From: Pseudomonadota bacterium
Lineage (GTDB): Bacteria > Pseudomonadota > Alphaproteobacteria > Micavibrionales > UBA1664
Assembly: GCA_009926935.1 (NCBI GenBank)
Contig: RFNZ01000001.1
Coordinates: 62,001 to 126,000 of the forward strand
DNA length: 64,000 nucleotides
Reading direction: 5' to 3'
A program made the translations under genes and the position numbers. Shown piece after piece: positions 10,780-21,272 of the stretch. Position 1 is the stretch's first letter. Every line of letters starts with the position of its first letter. The notes under the pieces were generated by a model, which was not told where the DNA came from, searched no databases, and was given only the letters and a program-made list of their open reading frames with translations.

Positions 10780-11262
10780 ATGAATACAAAACCGACCGCT
10801 CCTATCAAAATTCGCGAAGCTATTTCTGATCGCGATTATCACCGTGCCTATCCGCTTATCCTGCAACTCATACCGGATCTGGATATGGGTACGTATACGC
10901 ACCGCGCTTTCGTGGCGCGCGCAACCGGCTATCGCCTGTTTGTTGCGGAGATTGAAAAAGAGGTCGTGGGTGTTATTGGCCTTGTTCCCAACCACAATAT
11001 CCATGATGGCTTTGTCATGTATATCGAGCACATCGTTGTTGATGAAAAATACCGTGGTCAGGGCTTTGGCAGTATGCTCCTCGACTTTGCAGAAAAACGG
11101 ACTATCGAAGAAGGATGTACACTCATCCAGCTTGATACCGACGAAGGTACGGAGACCCACCGCATTTATGAGCGTCACGGATACGTCAAAACCGGTAGCT
11201 ACTATGAGAAAGCGCTGAAGCGCCCTCGCGGCCCCGTACTCGCCGGAAGTATCAAAAAGTAA
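10780..11262 (+). CDS. GNAT family N-acetyltransferase
   Basis: VDEKYRGQGFGSMLLDFAE acetyl-CoA binding motif; ATG 10780 preferred. Confidence 0.85.
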   Translation: MNTKPTAPIKIREAISDRDYHRAYPLILQLIPDLDMGTYTHRAFVARATGYRLFVAEIEKEVVGVIGLVPNHNIHDGFVMYIEHIVVDEKYRGQGFGSMLLDFAEKRTIEEGCTLIQLDTDEGTETHRIYERHGYVKTGSYYEKALKRPRGPVLAGSIKK

Positions 11263-11277
11263 TTCCGCCGATACGCC

Positions 11278-12090
11278 ATGCCATCATCACTTCGTAAAAT
11301 TGCCCGCGTGGCCATCTACGCCGATCGCCTGAGCAAAGCGTCCCCGTCACCGCTCGATCAGGAAATGCGGCGCAGCTTCCCCGACCCCTCTATCGTGATC
11401 GAACGTGTGGATCAGCATGATATCAAACGCGCGTCACTTTATCAGGACATGCTTATGTTTGTGCTACCGGGCATCGAGGGTGAGAGCAGCGTTTATCATG
11501 AGCATGTCGGGCCATCAAATGCTCTGATCCGTGACTATGTGGCCAAAGGCGGGCGGTTTTTTGGGCAGTGCGCGGGGGCCTGCTATGCAGCAAGCGCCGT
11601 GCGGTTTACGCCTGAATGGGCCCCCATGAAACAGCGGGATGCCGGTCTTTTGGGCTTATTTAACGGCATGGCGCATGGCCCCATACCCGGCCTAGGTGTA
11701 GACGGTGAAGACCCACGTTACTATCGCGGCCTTACGCACGCCAATATCACGCTTGAGCTTGGAGATTACAACCATACCATCCCTCTTGTTTATACAAGCG
11801 GCCCTACGTTTATTCCAAATTCAGGGCAACCCATGAACATCATTGGCCGCTATATGGATGGCGAGGATAAACCGGCAATCATCAGCTTTGATTATGGTCA
11901 CGGTTTTGTCGTGCTCTCCGGTCCTGTGCCGCAAAACGGTGCAACGCCACCTACTGGCATTGCCCAGTTTCAGACGCTCGACGCCCTTTTTGACGTTATC
12001 CGTCCTTACGAAGCGCAGAGGATGCAATTTTTTGATATGCTCATGCGCATGTTCAAAAATCACGCCCGTATGAAAGGTTTGACCGTATGA
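11278..12090 (+). CDS. BPL_N (biotin-protein-ligase N-terminal / class I amidotransferase-like) domain protein
   Basis: [20 protein letters not shown] nucleophile-elbow-like motif; C-terminal [13 protein letters not shown]. Confidence 0.65.
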   Translation: MPSSLRKIARVAIYADRLSKASPSPLDQEMRRSFPDPSIVIERVDQHDIKRASLYQDMLMFVLPGIEGESSVYHEHVGPSNALIRDYVAKGGRFFGQCAGACYAASAVRFTPEWAPMKQRDAGLLGLFNGMAHGPIPGLGVDGEDPRYYRGLTHANITLELGDYNHTIPLVYTSGPTFIPNSGQPMNIIGRYMDGEDKPAIISFDYGHGFVVLSGPVPQNGATPPTGIAQFQTLDALFDVIRPYEAQRMQFFDMLMRMFKNHARMKGLTV

Positions 12091-13445
12091 GCCTTAAACC
12101 TGTTCATGTTATTGGTGCCGGTCTTGCGGGTAGCGAGGCTGCCTGGCAAATCGCGCAGGCGGGTGTGCCTGTCGTACTGCATGAAATGCGCCCGGTACGG
12201 ATGACGGACGCACACAAGACAGATGGCTGCGCCGAGCTTGTCTGCTCCAATTCGTTCCGGTCTGATGATGCACAAAATAATGCGGTCGGACTTCTTCACG
12301 AAGAAATGCGGCGATGCCAGTCACTCATCATGGCGTGCGGTGATAAAACTGCCGTGCCCGCTGGCGGCGCGCTCGCTGTAGACCGCGATGCCTTTTCAGA
12401 AAAAGTTACGCAGGCACTTCATAACCATCCTCTGATCACGATTGATCGTGGCGAGGTTGCGGGCCTGCCTCCGGAAGAGTGGGATAGTGTCATTATTGCA
12501 ACCGGCCCGCTTACTTCGCCTGCTCTTGCCGAAGCTATACGGTCTTTGGGCGGCGAGGACCAACTGGCATTTTTCGATGCGATTGCCCCGATCGTACATA
12601 CCGAGAGTGTCGACATGAACAAGGCGTGGTTCCAGAGTCGCTACGACAAAGAAGGTCCTGCAGGCACAGGAAAAGATTACATTAACTGCCCTTTGGAACG
12701 TGACGAGTATTACGCATTTGTCGATGCGCTTTTAAGCGCCGAAAAAACAGAGTTCAAAGAATGGGAAAAAAATACGCCCTATTTTGAAGGATGCATGCCA
12801 GTTGAAGTGATGGCCGAGCGCGGCGTTGATACACTGCGATTTGGCCCAATGAAACCCGTTGGGCTTACAAATCCCAAAACAGGCAAACGGCCTTACGGGG
12901 TTGTGCAGCTTCGTCAGGACAATGCTTTAGGCAGCCTTTACAACATGGTCGGCTTCCAGACCAAAATGAAATACGCGGAACAAACACGCGTTTTTAGAAT
13001 GATCCCGGGCCTTGAAGACGCGCAATTCGCAAGGCTTGGCGGTTTACACCGAAACACTTTCATCAACTCACCGCGGCTTCTCAATCATGTTCTGCAGATG
13101 AAAGCGCGGCCATCCCTCCGGTTTGCCGGGCAAATTACGGGATGCGAGGGTTATGTCGAGAGTGCTGCCGTGGGCCTTATGGCCGGGCGTTTTGCTGCTG
13201 CCGAAAGACTTGGCCGGGATATCGTTTATCCGCCCGCCACAACCGCATTCGGGGCCATACTCCACCACATCACAGGCGGTGCCAATGCCGAGACATTCCA
13301 GCCGATGAACGTCAATTTTGGATTGTTTCCCGATATCGATCTCAAGAACCCCAAGGGCAAACCCCTGAGAGGTGCCGAGCGCAAACAGGCTCTTTCTGCC
13401 CGTGCGCTTGCTGATCTTGATGTCTGGCTGAACTCAGCCGCTTAG
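12087..13445 (+). CDS. trmFO: Methylenetetrahydrofolate--tRNA-(uracil-5-)-methyltransferase TrmFO
   Basis: [62 protein letters not shown]. Confidence 0.95.
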   Translation: MSLKPVHVIGAGLAGSEAAWQIAQAGVPVVLHEMRPVRMTDAHKTDGCAELVCSNSFRSDDAQNNAVGLLHEEMRRCQSLIMACGDKTAVPAGGALAVDRDAFSEKVTQALHNHPLITIDRGEVAGLPPEEWDSVIIATGPLTSPALAEAIRSLGGEDQLAFFDAIAPIVHTESVDMNKAWFQSRYDKEGPAGTGKDYINCPLERDEYYAFVDALLSAEKTEFKEWEKNTPYFEGCMPVEVMAERGVDTLRFGPMKPVGLTNPKTGKRPYGVVQLRQDNALGSLYNMVGFQTKMKYAEQTRVFRMIPGLEDAQFARLGGLHRNTFINSPRLLNHVLQMKARPSLRFAGQITGCEGYVESAAVGLMAGRFAAAERLGRDIVYPPATTAFGAILHHITGGANAETFQPMNVNFGLFPDIDLKNPKGKPLRGAERKQALSARALADLDVWLNSAA

Positions 13446-13747
13446 GTTTGAAGCAGCGCGCTTATGCGCTCGGCCATTTTGATATCCTTATCGGATACCT
13501 TGTTGCCGGCGTCGTGTGTGTAGAGCGCAAAATTTACCTTGTTATAGACGTTGGACCACGTGGGATGGTGATCCATTTCATTGGCCAGCTGCGCCACTTT
13601 TTGCATGAAGGCAAAGGCATTCCTGAAATCCTTGAAAGTGAATGTGGCTTTTAAGGAGTCACCTGCATAACTCCAGTCTTTCAGTTTTTTGAGAGCGTTA
13701 TCGATGTCGGAGCGCGAGACGGCTTGAGCTTTTATCATTCCCTTCAC
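13442..13747 (-). CDS. 4a-hydroxytetrahydrobiopterin dehydratase (PCD/DCoH)
   Basis: [29 protein letters not shown] 13747 or ATG 13738 start. Confidence 0.9.
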   Translation of the reverse strand: MKGMIKAQAVSRSDIDNALKKLKDWSYAGDSLKATFTFKDFRNAFAFMQKVAQLANEMDHHPTWSNVYNKVNFALYTHDAGNKVSDKDIKMAERISALLQT

Positions 13748-14370
13748 GCTGCTTTTGATTTGAGGGAGGCTTCGTACATCTGGCTTACGTATTCCCAGTT
13801 GATGAGGCTATCGACAAATGCATCCAGATATTTTGCGCGGGCGTTGCGGTAGTCGATGTAATACGAGTGTTCCCACACATCACAGCCAAGGATTGCGTTT
13901 TTGCCATGCGCCAGCGGGTTTTCACCGTTTGGCGATTTCATGACCGAGAGTTTCCCCTGTGCATCGCTTACAAGCCAGCACCAGCCGGAACCAAACTGCC
14001 CCATCCCTGCTGCCGCAAAATCGGCTTTGAACTTGTCAAAGCTGCCAAAGCTCTCATTGATCGCTTTTTCAAGTCCGGATGGCATTTTCTTGCCGCCGCC
14101 GTTTGGTTTCATCCAATTCCAGAAATGGATATGGTTCCAATGTTGCCCTACCTGATTGAACAACCCCGCTTTTGTCGGCTCTTTGAATGTGGCCAACACG
14201 ATTTCATCCAGCGACTTGCCTTCAAGCCCCGTGCCTGCAATCAGCTCATTCCCCTTATCAACATAAGCCTTATGGTGCTTGTCGTGATGATATTCCAGCG
14301 TCTCTTTCGACATAAACGGCTGGAGGGCGTCATAGGCATAGGGCAATTCTGGCAAGGTAAATACGGACAT
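13744..14370 (-). CDS. sodB: Superoxide dismutase (Fe/Mn)
   Basis: FTLPELPYAYDALQPFMSKETLEYHHDKHH ... GCDVWEHSYYIDYRN. Confidence 0.95.
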   Translation of the reverse strand: MSVFTLPELPYAYDALQPFMSKETLEYHHDKHHKAYVDKGNELIAGTGLEGKSLDEIVLATFKEPTKAGLFNQVGQHWNHIHFWNWMKPNGGGKKMPSGLEKAINESFGSFDKFKADFAAAGMGQFGSGWCWLVSDAQGKLSVMKSPNGENPLAHGKNAILGCDVWEHSYYIDYRNARAKYLDAFVDSLINWEYVSQMYEASLKSKAA

Positions 14371-14414
14371 AACAGACTCCTTGTTGACTAGTCCCATACA
14401 AGCTATGTGTTTTC

Positions 14415-15215
14415 ATGAAATACGCAAGGGGCCAAATGGACGCCGATAGCCTTTACTGCCGCTCGCTGGTTGCGAGTCACGATTATGACCGTTTCGTGCT
14501 GGCAGCAGCTGCCCCGGCGGCCGTGCGCCCTGCCCTATTGGCCCTATATGCCTTTAACTACGAGATATCCAAAGCACTGGCGGTTACGACCGATCCACGC
14601 GCCGCGCTCCTGCGCCTTGCCTGGTGGAGGGAAGCCATCGAAAAGGATTCCGGCGATACGGAGATTCTGCGCGAAATCAAAACCCACAGGCTTGATAAAA
14701 CCATTCTAGAAAATCTTATTGATGCACGCTGGCAAGAAGCTGAAAAACCTACATTCGCCAGCCTCGATGATACGGCTGCCTATGCCACAAGCTGTAATGC
14801 CCCGCTCGTTAGCTGCTCGGCCATGCTTGCCGGTGAAACTCTCTCCGATAACGATACAAAGGCAATTGCCTGCGCTTACGGGATGTGCGGCCAAATACGG
14901 TCTATCGTTTCAATGGCTACGCAAAATCGGTGCTTTATCCCTGCATCCTTGATGTATGAAATCGGCATCATGCCCGAGCAGATCCATCTGCTGGCACCCT
15001 CCAAAAAACTCAACGATGCCGTAGCAATGCTAGCTGCCAGAGCCTGGCATGAGCTTGAGAAGGCAACCGTCAGTGGGCCCGTATTGCGACGGCACAAAGC
15101 TCTTACGGCATTTTATCTGAAACGGATTGGCAGCGTGGGGTTTGATCCGTTCAATCCGCGGGTGTACCTACCGGTGCCCTTTTTGGGTTTTCGCGTGATA
15201 TTTTACGACCAGTAG
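14415..15215 (+). CDS. Squalene/phytoene synthase family protein (NDUFAF6-like)
   Basis: RPALLALYAFNYEISKAL...LRLAWWREAI; shorter than canonical synthases. Confidence 0.75.
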   Translation: MKYARGQMDADSLYCRSLVASHDYDRFVLAAAAPAAVRPALLALYAFNYEISKALAVTTDPRAALLRLAWWREAIEKDSGDTEILREIKTHRLDKTILENLIDARWQEAEKPTFASLDDTAAYATSCNAPLVSCSAMLAGETLSDNDTKAIACAYGMCGQIRSIVSMATQNRCFIPASLMYEIGIMPEQIHLLAPSKKLNDAVAMLAARAWHELEKATVSGPVLRRHKALTAFYLKRIGSVGFDPFNPRVYLPVPFLGFRVIFYDQ

Positions 15216-16345
15216 TAAATCGTATCCGCGTTTTCTTGCTCGGCTTTGCGGCGCAGGACCTGCATGTTATCGCCAAAGAGCTGTTGCGCGGCAGTCGTAA
15301 TATATGTGCCGCGGCAAATATGATCGATAAAACCAATCAATGTCTGCGGCGTGGGTGATAAAACTTTTGTCTCTTCCGCGATCAGGGCGGTCATGCGGCG
15401 TGCGTGCTCGTATGGCATCCCTGCAGATGTACCAAGATCGGAGTCTTCAAGAATACCTGTTTGTTTGAGCAGTACACGGTCTTTGAACAATGGCATCAGG
15501 TCATCGGGGCAACCTGTGGTATCGCTGTGCTGTGCATAGGCGCGGCGCAGCCATTCGGCAGGGCTTACGGCACTCGGGCCATCTTTGCTGACATCGGTTG
15601 CAAGCACCATCACACGGATGCGCGACCACGATGCATCCGCAAGGCCTGCTGCTTTAAGATACATCTCGGATTGGTCAAGCGAACGACGCTCAAGACGCAT
15701 AGGGGTATGTTTGTCGTAGCGGCGGTTGCCCTGACCGTCGTGAGCGAAATCATGGATGCAAGCGGCTATCAGGACCTCGGCCAATGCGGTTGGTGCGTCA
15801 TCAAAGGGGGTCAAACGGTTCTGCATGACGCCGATAATGCTCGCAAGGCATACAACCTCGCGTGTGTGATGATGACTGTGAAACGGCAGCGGCGATGATA
15901 CGCCGCCCAATGCTACCGCCATCAAAAGCGGCTTCATAATGGGGTGAGACTGTACAAGTTCGACACTGTTGCATGCCGTCAAAACAAGTTGGAGCAAGGT
16001 GGCCGCCGGCGCATCCTTCCGTTTTCTCAACTCAAGAAACCTGACAGACAAATCGGCATTCCAATTTTTTAGAGGCAGGGTCGAGAGCAGTTTGGCAATA
16101 GCCTGCGTGTCAACGTCATCAGATATCCCGTTTGACGAAGACAGGTCTTTTAAAACAGACAATACCTCCGTGTGGCTTGGCGCATCCTGCTGGAGGCCGG
16201 AAATGGTCGCCAGCAATTCCGCGAAAACGGACTGCGGGAAACCTTGCGGTGCTTGCTTTGCCATGATGCTTACTGATGTCATTGGCCGATTATGACCCGC
16301 AGTTTTGGCCTGAGCAACCTTAAAAAGTGCTTTTCGTGACGTCAA
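15203..16345 (-). CDS. HD-domain (phosphodiesterase-like) protein
   Basis: HSHHHTREVV ... AACIHDFAHDGQGN metal-binding motifs. Confidence 0.65.
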   Translation of the reverse strand: MTSRKALFKVAQAKTAGHNRPMTSVSIMAKQAPQGFPQSVFAELLATISGLQQDAPSHTEVLSVLKDLSSSNGISDDVDTQAIAKLLSTLPLKNWNADLSVRFLELRKRKDAPAATLLQLVLTACNSVELVQSHPIMKPLLMAVALGGVSSPLPFHSHHHTREVVCLASIIGVMQNRLTPFDDAPTALAEVLIAACIHDFAHDGQGNRRYDKHTPMRLERRSLDQSEMYLKAAGLADASWSRIRVMVLATDVSKDGPSAVSPAEWLRRAYAQHSDTTGCPDDLMPLFKDRVLLKQTGILEDSDLGTSAGMPYEHARRMTALIAEETKVLSPTPQTLIGFIDHICRGTYITTAAQQLFGDNMQVLRRKAEQENADTIYYWS

Positions 16346-16387
16346 AGTATGGATTTACGGTACGTTTTCGTGTAATCCCATTTTGCC

Positions 16388-17782
16388 ATGCAAAAAACGA
16401 ACCCTGCCAAAAACACACCAAAACTCACCGAAGCCTGGACACCGGAAAGCTGGCGCGGCCGCGAAGCGCGCCAGATGCCCTCCTATCCTGATGCTGAAAA
16501 ACTGGCATCTGCCGAGTTGCGCCTTGCAAAACTGCCGCCCCTTGTCTTTGCAGGCGAAGCCCGCAAACTGCAATCAAGTCTTGCCCGCGTGGCAGCCGGT
16601 GAGGCTTTTTTACTACAAGGCGGCGATTGCGCCGAAAGTTTTGCCGAATTTTCTGCCAACAACATCCGCGATACGTTGCGGGTCATTTTGCAAATGGCCG
16701 TTGTCTTGACCTTTGCAGGGTCGATGCCCGTTATCAAGGTTGGCCGCATGGCAGGCCAGTTTGCGAAACCTCGCAGCAAGCCGGACGAAACGCGTGATGG
16801 CGTCACCCTACCTGCTTACCGCGGGGATATCATCAACGGCATGGAATTTACGCCCGAAGCCCGCGCGCATGATCCGGCGCGCATGGTTGATGCGTATCAC
16901 CAGTCTGCATCCACGCTCAATCTTGTGCGTGCATTTGTCAAAGGCGGTTATGCGGATTTGCATCAGGTTAATCGCTGGAACCTCGATTTCGTCAAAGATT
17001 CGCCGCTTGGTGCACGCTATCTCGATATCGCCCACCGCATTACCGAGGCGCTTGCGTTTATGGAAGCGTGCGGCATTACATCGGACCGCATAGACGCCCT
17101 ACGCGAGACCGAGTTTTATACCTCGCATGAAGCGCTGCTTTTGAACTACGAGCAGGCCCTCACCCGTATCGATTCCACATCAGGCGACTGGTACGATACA
17201 TCCGCCCACTTTTTGTGGATCGGTGCCCGTACAGGCCAGCTTGACGGTGCACAGATCGAGTTTGCCCGCGGTATCAAAAACCCTATTGGCGTAAAAGTCG
17301 GGCCTGATCTTGATGCCGATACGCTCCTGCGCATTATCGAGCGCATCAACCCAGACAATATTGCAGGTCGCCTTACGCTTATTTCGCGCATGGGCGCCGG
17401 AGATGTTTCTAAAAAACTTCCGCCGCTTCTGCGCGCCGTTGAACAATCAAGGGCCACGGTCGTCTGGTCGTGTGATCCGATGCACGGCAATACCGTGACA
17501 TCCGATTCCGGTGTCAAAACGCGTCGTTTCAACGATGTGCTGGCTGAGGTACAAGGCTTTTTCGATGCGTGCCGCACGGCCAGTGTTCACCCGGGGGGCA
17601 TGCACGTTGAAATGACAGGCCAGCAGGTCACTGAGTGCACGGGTGGGCAGCACGACCTTACGGATGCAGACCTTGCCCTGTGCTACCAGACCCACTGCGA
17701 CCCGAGGCTCAATGCCAACCAGGCGCTTGAGATGGCCTTCCTGATTGCCGAAAAGATCAAAGAAGGCAAGCAGTTAGCCTAA
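16388..17782 (+). CDS. Class II 3-deoxy-7-phosphoheptulonate (DAHP) synthase
   Basis: [54 protein letters not shown]. Confidence 0.96.
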   Translation: MQKTNPAKNTPKLTEAWTPESWRGREARQMPSYPDAEKLASAELRLAKLPPLVFAGEARKLQSSLARVAAGEAFLLQGGDCAESFAEFSANNIRDTLRVILQMAVVLTFAGSMPVIKVGRMAGQFAKPRSKPDETRDGVTLPAYRGDIINGMEFTPEARAHDPARMVDAYHQSASTLNLVRAFVKGGYADLHQVNRWNLDFVKDSPLGARYLDIAHRITEALAFMEACGITSDRIDALRETEFYTSHEALLLNYEQALTRIDSTSGDWYDTSAHFLWIGARTGQLDGAQIEFARGIKNPIGVKVGPDLDADTLLRIIERINPDNIAGRLTLISRMGAGDVSKKLPPLLRAVEQSRATVVWSCDPMHGNTVTSDSGVKTRRFNDVLAEVQGFFDACRTASVHPGGMHVEMTGQQVTECTGGQHDLTDADLALCYQTHCDPRLNANQALEMAFLIAEKIKEGKQLA

Positions 17783-17856
17783 GGGCTTTATATTTTCATA
17801 ATCTTGACTTTTGCGCGGTTTTCAGGGATAATCATGCGCGAAGAGGACATTTGAGA

Positions 17857-18993
17857 ATGAATAGATTTGCAAGCTCTATACTGGCGACCTTTGCGCTAGC
17901 CGTAGCCTTTATTGGATATCATCACGGCAAAGCGCCAAAAGGCAACATTACTAGCCCACCTCAGGCCAGCGATGTACTGCGTAGTATGTCCGCTACGGAA
18001 GTGAGGCTTAAATCCGAAGCTGCTACACGTTATCTGTCTATTCTGAAACCTTTTAGTATCGGTACGGATGGTACAAGAGGCGCCTCTCTCAACAACATAG
18101 GACAGGTTGTAGAGACTCTTTCGAAAGGCAACACACACAATGTGGAGCGCCTGAAAAAGGCTTATGCTGATTTTGAAATAGCTGCCTATGCGGCACGCCA
18201 TCTTTCGACATTAAAAGACAAGCAACTCGTGGAAGCCATGCAAATGGGTCAGCCAGGCTACCAGCTTCATCTTGCACTCACGCAGCTGCAATTTGTTCTT
18301 TATCGCGGTGGATCCAGTACACTAAGTGAAACCACCGCAGAAGCTGCCTTTCTAAAAGCGGCTGCTTCCTATCCGGATGTTCTTGCTCTCGGCACGCTGA
18401 GAACACTCTCAGCTCATCACATGCATTTTCTTGGTTCGGTTGATGCTTCTGGTCATTCCCAATATATGGATCGCATTAAGCCACTTCTAGATAGTCTTCC
18501 GAAAATCAAGGCTGAGATCGGTACAAAAACTGTGCTTGCGGTAGCCGCCACAAAGGATGGAACTAAGTCGATAGAAATGGCGCCAGTTACAATTGAGGGC
18601 ACTCCTGCCGTCAAAGGCGTAACTGCTGCGCTTACTGACAAGCGTACTATTGCTGCGATAAAGGCCGTACGCGCCTACTTAAAAATCAGCGAACATCAGG
18701 ACGATGTCACCCAACTTGAACAGCGTGCAGCAGCAATTGGAGGCAGTGATCCACGTGCCTTCCGTGCAGCTACAATTAGCGCACACCGCGTGCTTTCAAT
18801 GCTCACCGCTCATCCAGCTTTCTTAAACACCCACCCTGATCACAGAGCCTTCATGCTTGCACATGAAAGCAATATCGCTCGGATTAAAACGCTAGAGACA
18901 ACTTTGGCCGCCTACTTCAAAGAAGAACCCATACAAAATATACGCTGTGGTACGGGCAAACGCGGCTTGAAACTTGATGGATGTGGATACTGA
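17857..18993 (+). CDS. Hypothetical exported/membrane-anchored protein
   Basis: 378-380 aa ORF with N-terminal hydrophobic segment (MNRFASSILATFALAVAFIGYHHG); no family recognised. Confidence 0.7.
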   Translation: MNRFASSILATFALAVAFIGYHHGKAPKGNITSPPQASDVLRSMSATEVRLKSEAATRYLSILKPFSIGTDGTRGASLNNIGQVVETLSKGNTHNVERLKKAYADFEIAAYAARHLSTLKDKQLVEAMQMGQPGYQLHLALTQLQFVLYRGGSSTLSETTAEAAFLKAAASYPDVLALGTLRTLSAHHMHFLGSVDASGHSQYMDRIKPLLDSLPKIKAEIGTKTVLAVAATKDGTKSIEMAPVTIEGTPAVKGVTAALTDKRTIAAIKAVRAYLKISEHQDDVTQLEQRAAAIGGSDPRAFRAATISAHRVLSMLTAHPAFLNTHPDHRAFMLAHESNIARIKTLETTLAAYFKEEPIQNIRCGTGKRGLKLDGCGY

Positions 18994-19020
18994 TAAACAA
19001 CAATACTAAAGGATATTAAA

Positions 19021-19431
19021 ATGACTACGATCAGAAGAAGACCATCTACAGGTGACCAAAAGAGGCCAGCGCCCCCAGCCAGAACTGCGTCAGGTAGACT
19101 GCCTCAACGCGCAGCTAGTGGCCCAGCTTCAACCACGGCCGCGCCAGCCACACCAGCACCAATCACACCTACATCAACACGTCCTGCAGTAACACGCCCT
19201 TCTGCATCTGCTACACACACACCACTAAGAGCAGCGACAACAGCCCCAAGAACGCCCCTTGCCCCAGTCAGAACAAAATTCAAAATTACGGCTACCGGCA
19301 GGATTACTCGTTTCATATCCGCCATCATGCTTGTCGGTGTTTTTGCGTATGTTAGCGGTTACATAGTAGGAACTGTAACAAGACATGCAGCCGAGCAGGG
19401 CCAACCCACAAAACCAAAAATTGCCCCATAG
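19021..19431 (+). CDS. Hypothetical Pro/Ala/Thr-rich protein with C-terminal TM segment
   Basis: Low-complexity N-terminus then FISAIMLVGVFAYVSGYIVGTV. Confidence 0.55.
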   Translation: MTTIRRRPSTGDQKRPAPPARTASGRLPQRAASGPASTTAAPATPAPITPTSTRPAVTRPSASATHTPLRAATTAPRTPLAPVRTKFKITATGRITRFISAIMLVGVFAYVSGYIVGTVTRHAAEQGQPTKPKIAP

Positions 19432-19502
19432 GCGCGATTTTTTACCATCGTATTTGTTGATACTGTTTTCTGTATCTCTACAATTCGTGTAATCTCGGGT
19501 GT

Positions 19503-21122
19503 ATGAAGGTTTATGCTGCCCAGATCAATCCGCATGTCGGAGCCGTTAAAAAAAATGCGGCTTTGATTGCCGATATTTGGCAGAAGCACAAAGACCATTG
19601 CGATCTTGTCGTTTTCCCCGAGCTCTGTCTCACCGGTTATTCGCCTGAAGATCTCGTTTTAAAGCCTGCTTTCATGGATACTTGTGAGGCGGCTGTCAAG
19701 GCATTGTGCGATCTTACAAAAACTTCAGGCGCTGCGCTTTTGCTCAGTACGCCGTGGCGCACGCAAGACAAGTTGTATAACGCGCTGTTGCTTATTGAAG
19801 GCGGCAGTATCAAGCATATCATCCCCAAACATCACTTGCCCAATTACGGCGTTTTTGATGAAAAACGGGTTTTTGCTCAAGGGCCTATCCCCCAGCCCGT
19901 TCTATTCCGTGGAGAGCGCATCGGGTTCATGACCTGCGAGGATTTGTGGCTGCCCGATATAGCGGCAGCGCTTGCCGCCGCCGGCGCTGCGATGCTGATC
20001 GTGCCTAATGGCAGCCCCTATGAAGAAGACAAAACAACCATTCGCCTGACGCTTGCCTATGAGCGCGTCAAGGAAACAGGTTTGCCGCTGCTATATCTTA
20101 ATCAGGTAGGCGGACAAGATGAGCTGGTTTACGACGGATGTTCTTTTGCCATGAACGCCAAAGGCGCTGTTGCCATGACCATGAAGGCATTCGCTGAGGA
20201 CGGCGCCATGCTGACCTTTGAAAACGGCGTATGGACATCAGACAAACATGAAGACTGGCCCGAGGGATCGGAAAGTGTCTACGGTGCCCTTAAGCTTGGC
20301 CTGCACGATTACGTTACCAAAAACGGGTTTACTGGTGTTCTGCTCGGCTTATCGGGCGGTGTCGATTCAGCACTTGTTGCGGTTATTGCCACCGAGGCTT
20401 TGGGTGCAGACAAAGTCACCTGCGTGATGATGCCATCGCCCTATACCGCGCAAATGTCACTTGATGATGCTGAACAGCTTTCAAAAAATCTCGGTTGCCC
20501 TTATCGCGTTATCTCCATTGAAGACGGCATGAAGGCCTTTGATGCCATGCTGAAAGACGACGCCCAAAAAGGCGTGACACCTGAAAACATCCAGTCGCGC
20601 CTGCGCGGCATGATTTTGATGGCTCTATCAAATGCAAGCGGGCGGATGGTGCTTTCAACCGGCAATAAATCGGAAATGGCTGTCGGTTATGCCACTTTAT
20701 ATGGCGATATGTGCGGCGGTTTTTCCGTTCTCAAAGATGTCTACAAGACGCAAGTCTACGATATCTGTCATTGGCTCAATGGGCGTGCACAGCTAGCCCT
20801 TATCCCTGAACGGATTTTGACCCGCGCCCCTTCGGCCGAACTGAAGCCTGACCAGACCGATCAGGACAGCCTGCCGCCGTATGATGAACTGGATGCCATT
20901 TTAAAAGGCCTCATCGAGGATGACCTTAGGCGCCGGGAACTTGTGGCGCGCGGATACGACGCTGCCACAATCCAGAAAGTCTGGTTGCTGCTCGACCGTG
21001 CCGAATACAAGCGGCGGCAAGCCCCGCCGGGTGTCAAAATCACCCCGCGCGCCTTTGGCCGCGACCGGCGCGTGCCGATTACCAATGGCTTTGTGCCTGA
21101 AAAGCTTGAGGAAAAGCGGTAA
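19503..21122 (+). CDS. nadE: Glutamine-dependent NAD+ synthetase
   Basis: N-terminal nitrilase domain plus LGLSGGVDSALVAVIA, STGNKSEMAVGYATLYGD. Confidence 0.96.
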   Translation: MKVYAAQINPHVGAVKKNAALIADIWQKHKDHCDLVVFPELCLTGYSPEDLVLKPAFMDTCEAAVKALCDLTKTSGAALLLSTPWRTQDKLYNALLLIEGGSIKHIIPKHHLPNYGVFDEKRVFAQGPIPQPVLFRGERIGFMTCEDLWLPDIAAALAAAGAAMLIVPNGSPYEEDKTTIRLTLAYERVKETGLPLLYLNQVGGQDELVYDGCSFAMNAKGAVAMTMKAFAEDGAMLTFENGVWTSDKHEDWPEGSESVYGALKLGLHDYVTKNGFTGVLLGLSGGVDSALVAVIATEALGADKVTCVMMPSPYTAQMSLDDAEQLSKNLGCPYRVISIEDGMKAFDAMLKDDAQKGVTPENIQSRLRGMILMALSNASGRMVLSTGNKSEMAVGYATLYGDMCGGFSVLKDVYKTQVYDICHWLNGRAQLALIPERILTRAPSAELKPDQTDQDSLPPYDELDAILKGLIEDDLRRRELVARGYDAATIQKVWLLLDRAEYKRRQAPPGVKITPRAFGRDRRVPITNGFVPEKLEEKR

Positions 21123-21176
21123 TTCGATTAGTAATACTTTTAGCTTTGTGCGCGCCGAGGCAACAAAATTTGTTTC

Positions 21177-21246
21177 ACCACAGCGCGCACAGAGATCACA
21201 GCGAAGCCTGTGCCGCTGTCGCTGTGCACGCTGTGATCGCTGTGGT
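21177..21246. repeat. Inverted repeat with 9-nt-periodic arms (ccacagcgN-type units)
   Basis: accacagcg cgcacagagatcacagcg ... cgctgtgcacgctgtgatcgctgtggt; lies between nadE stop and gltX start. Confidence 0.85.
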
Positions 21247-21272
21247 TAAATTTAATTTTTAGGATCTTTATC

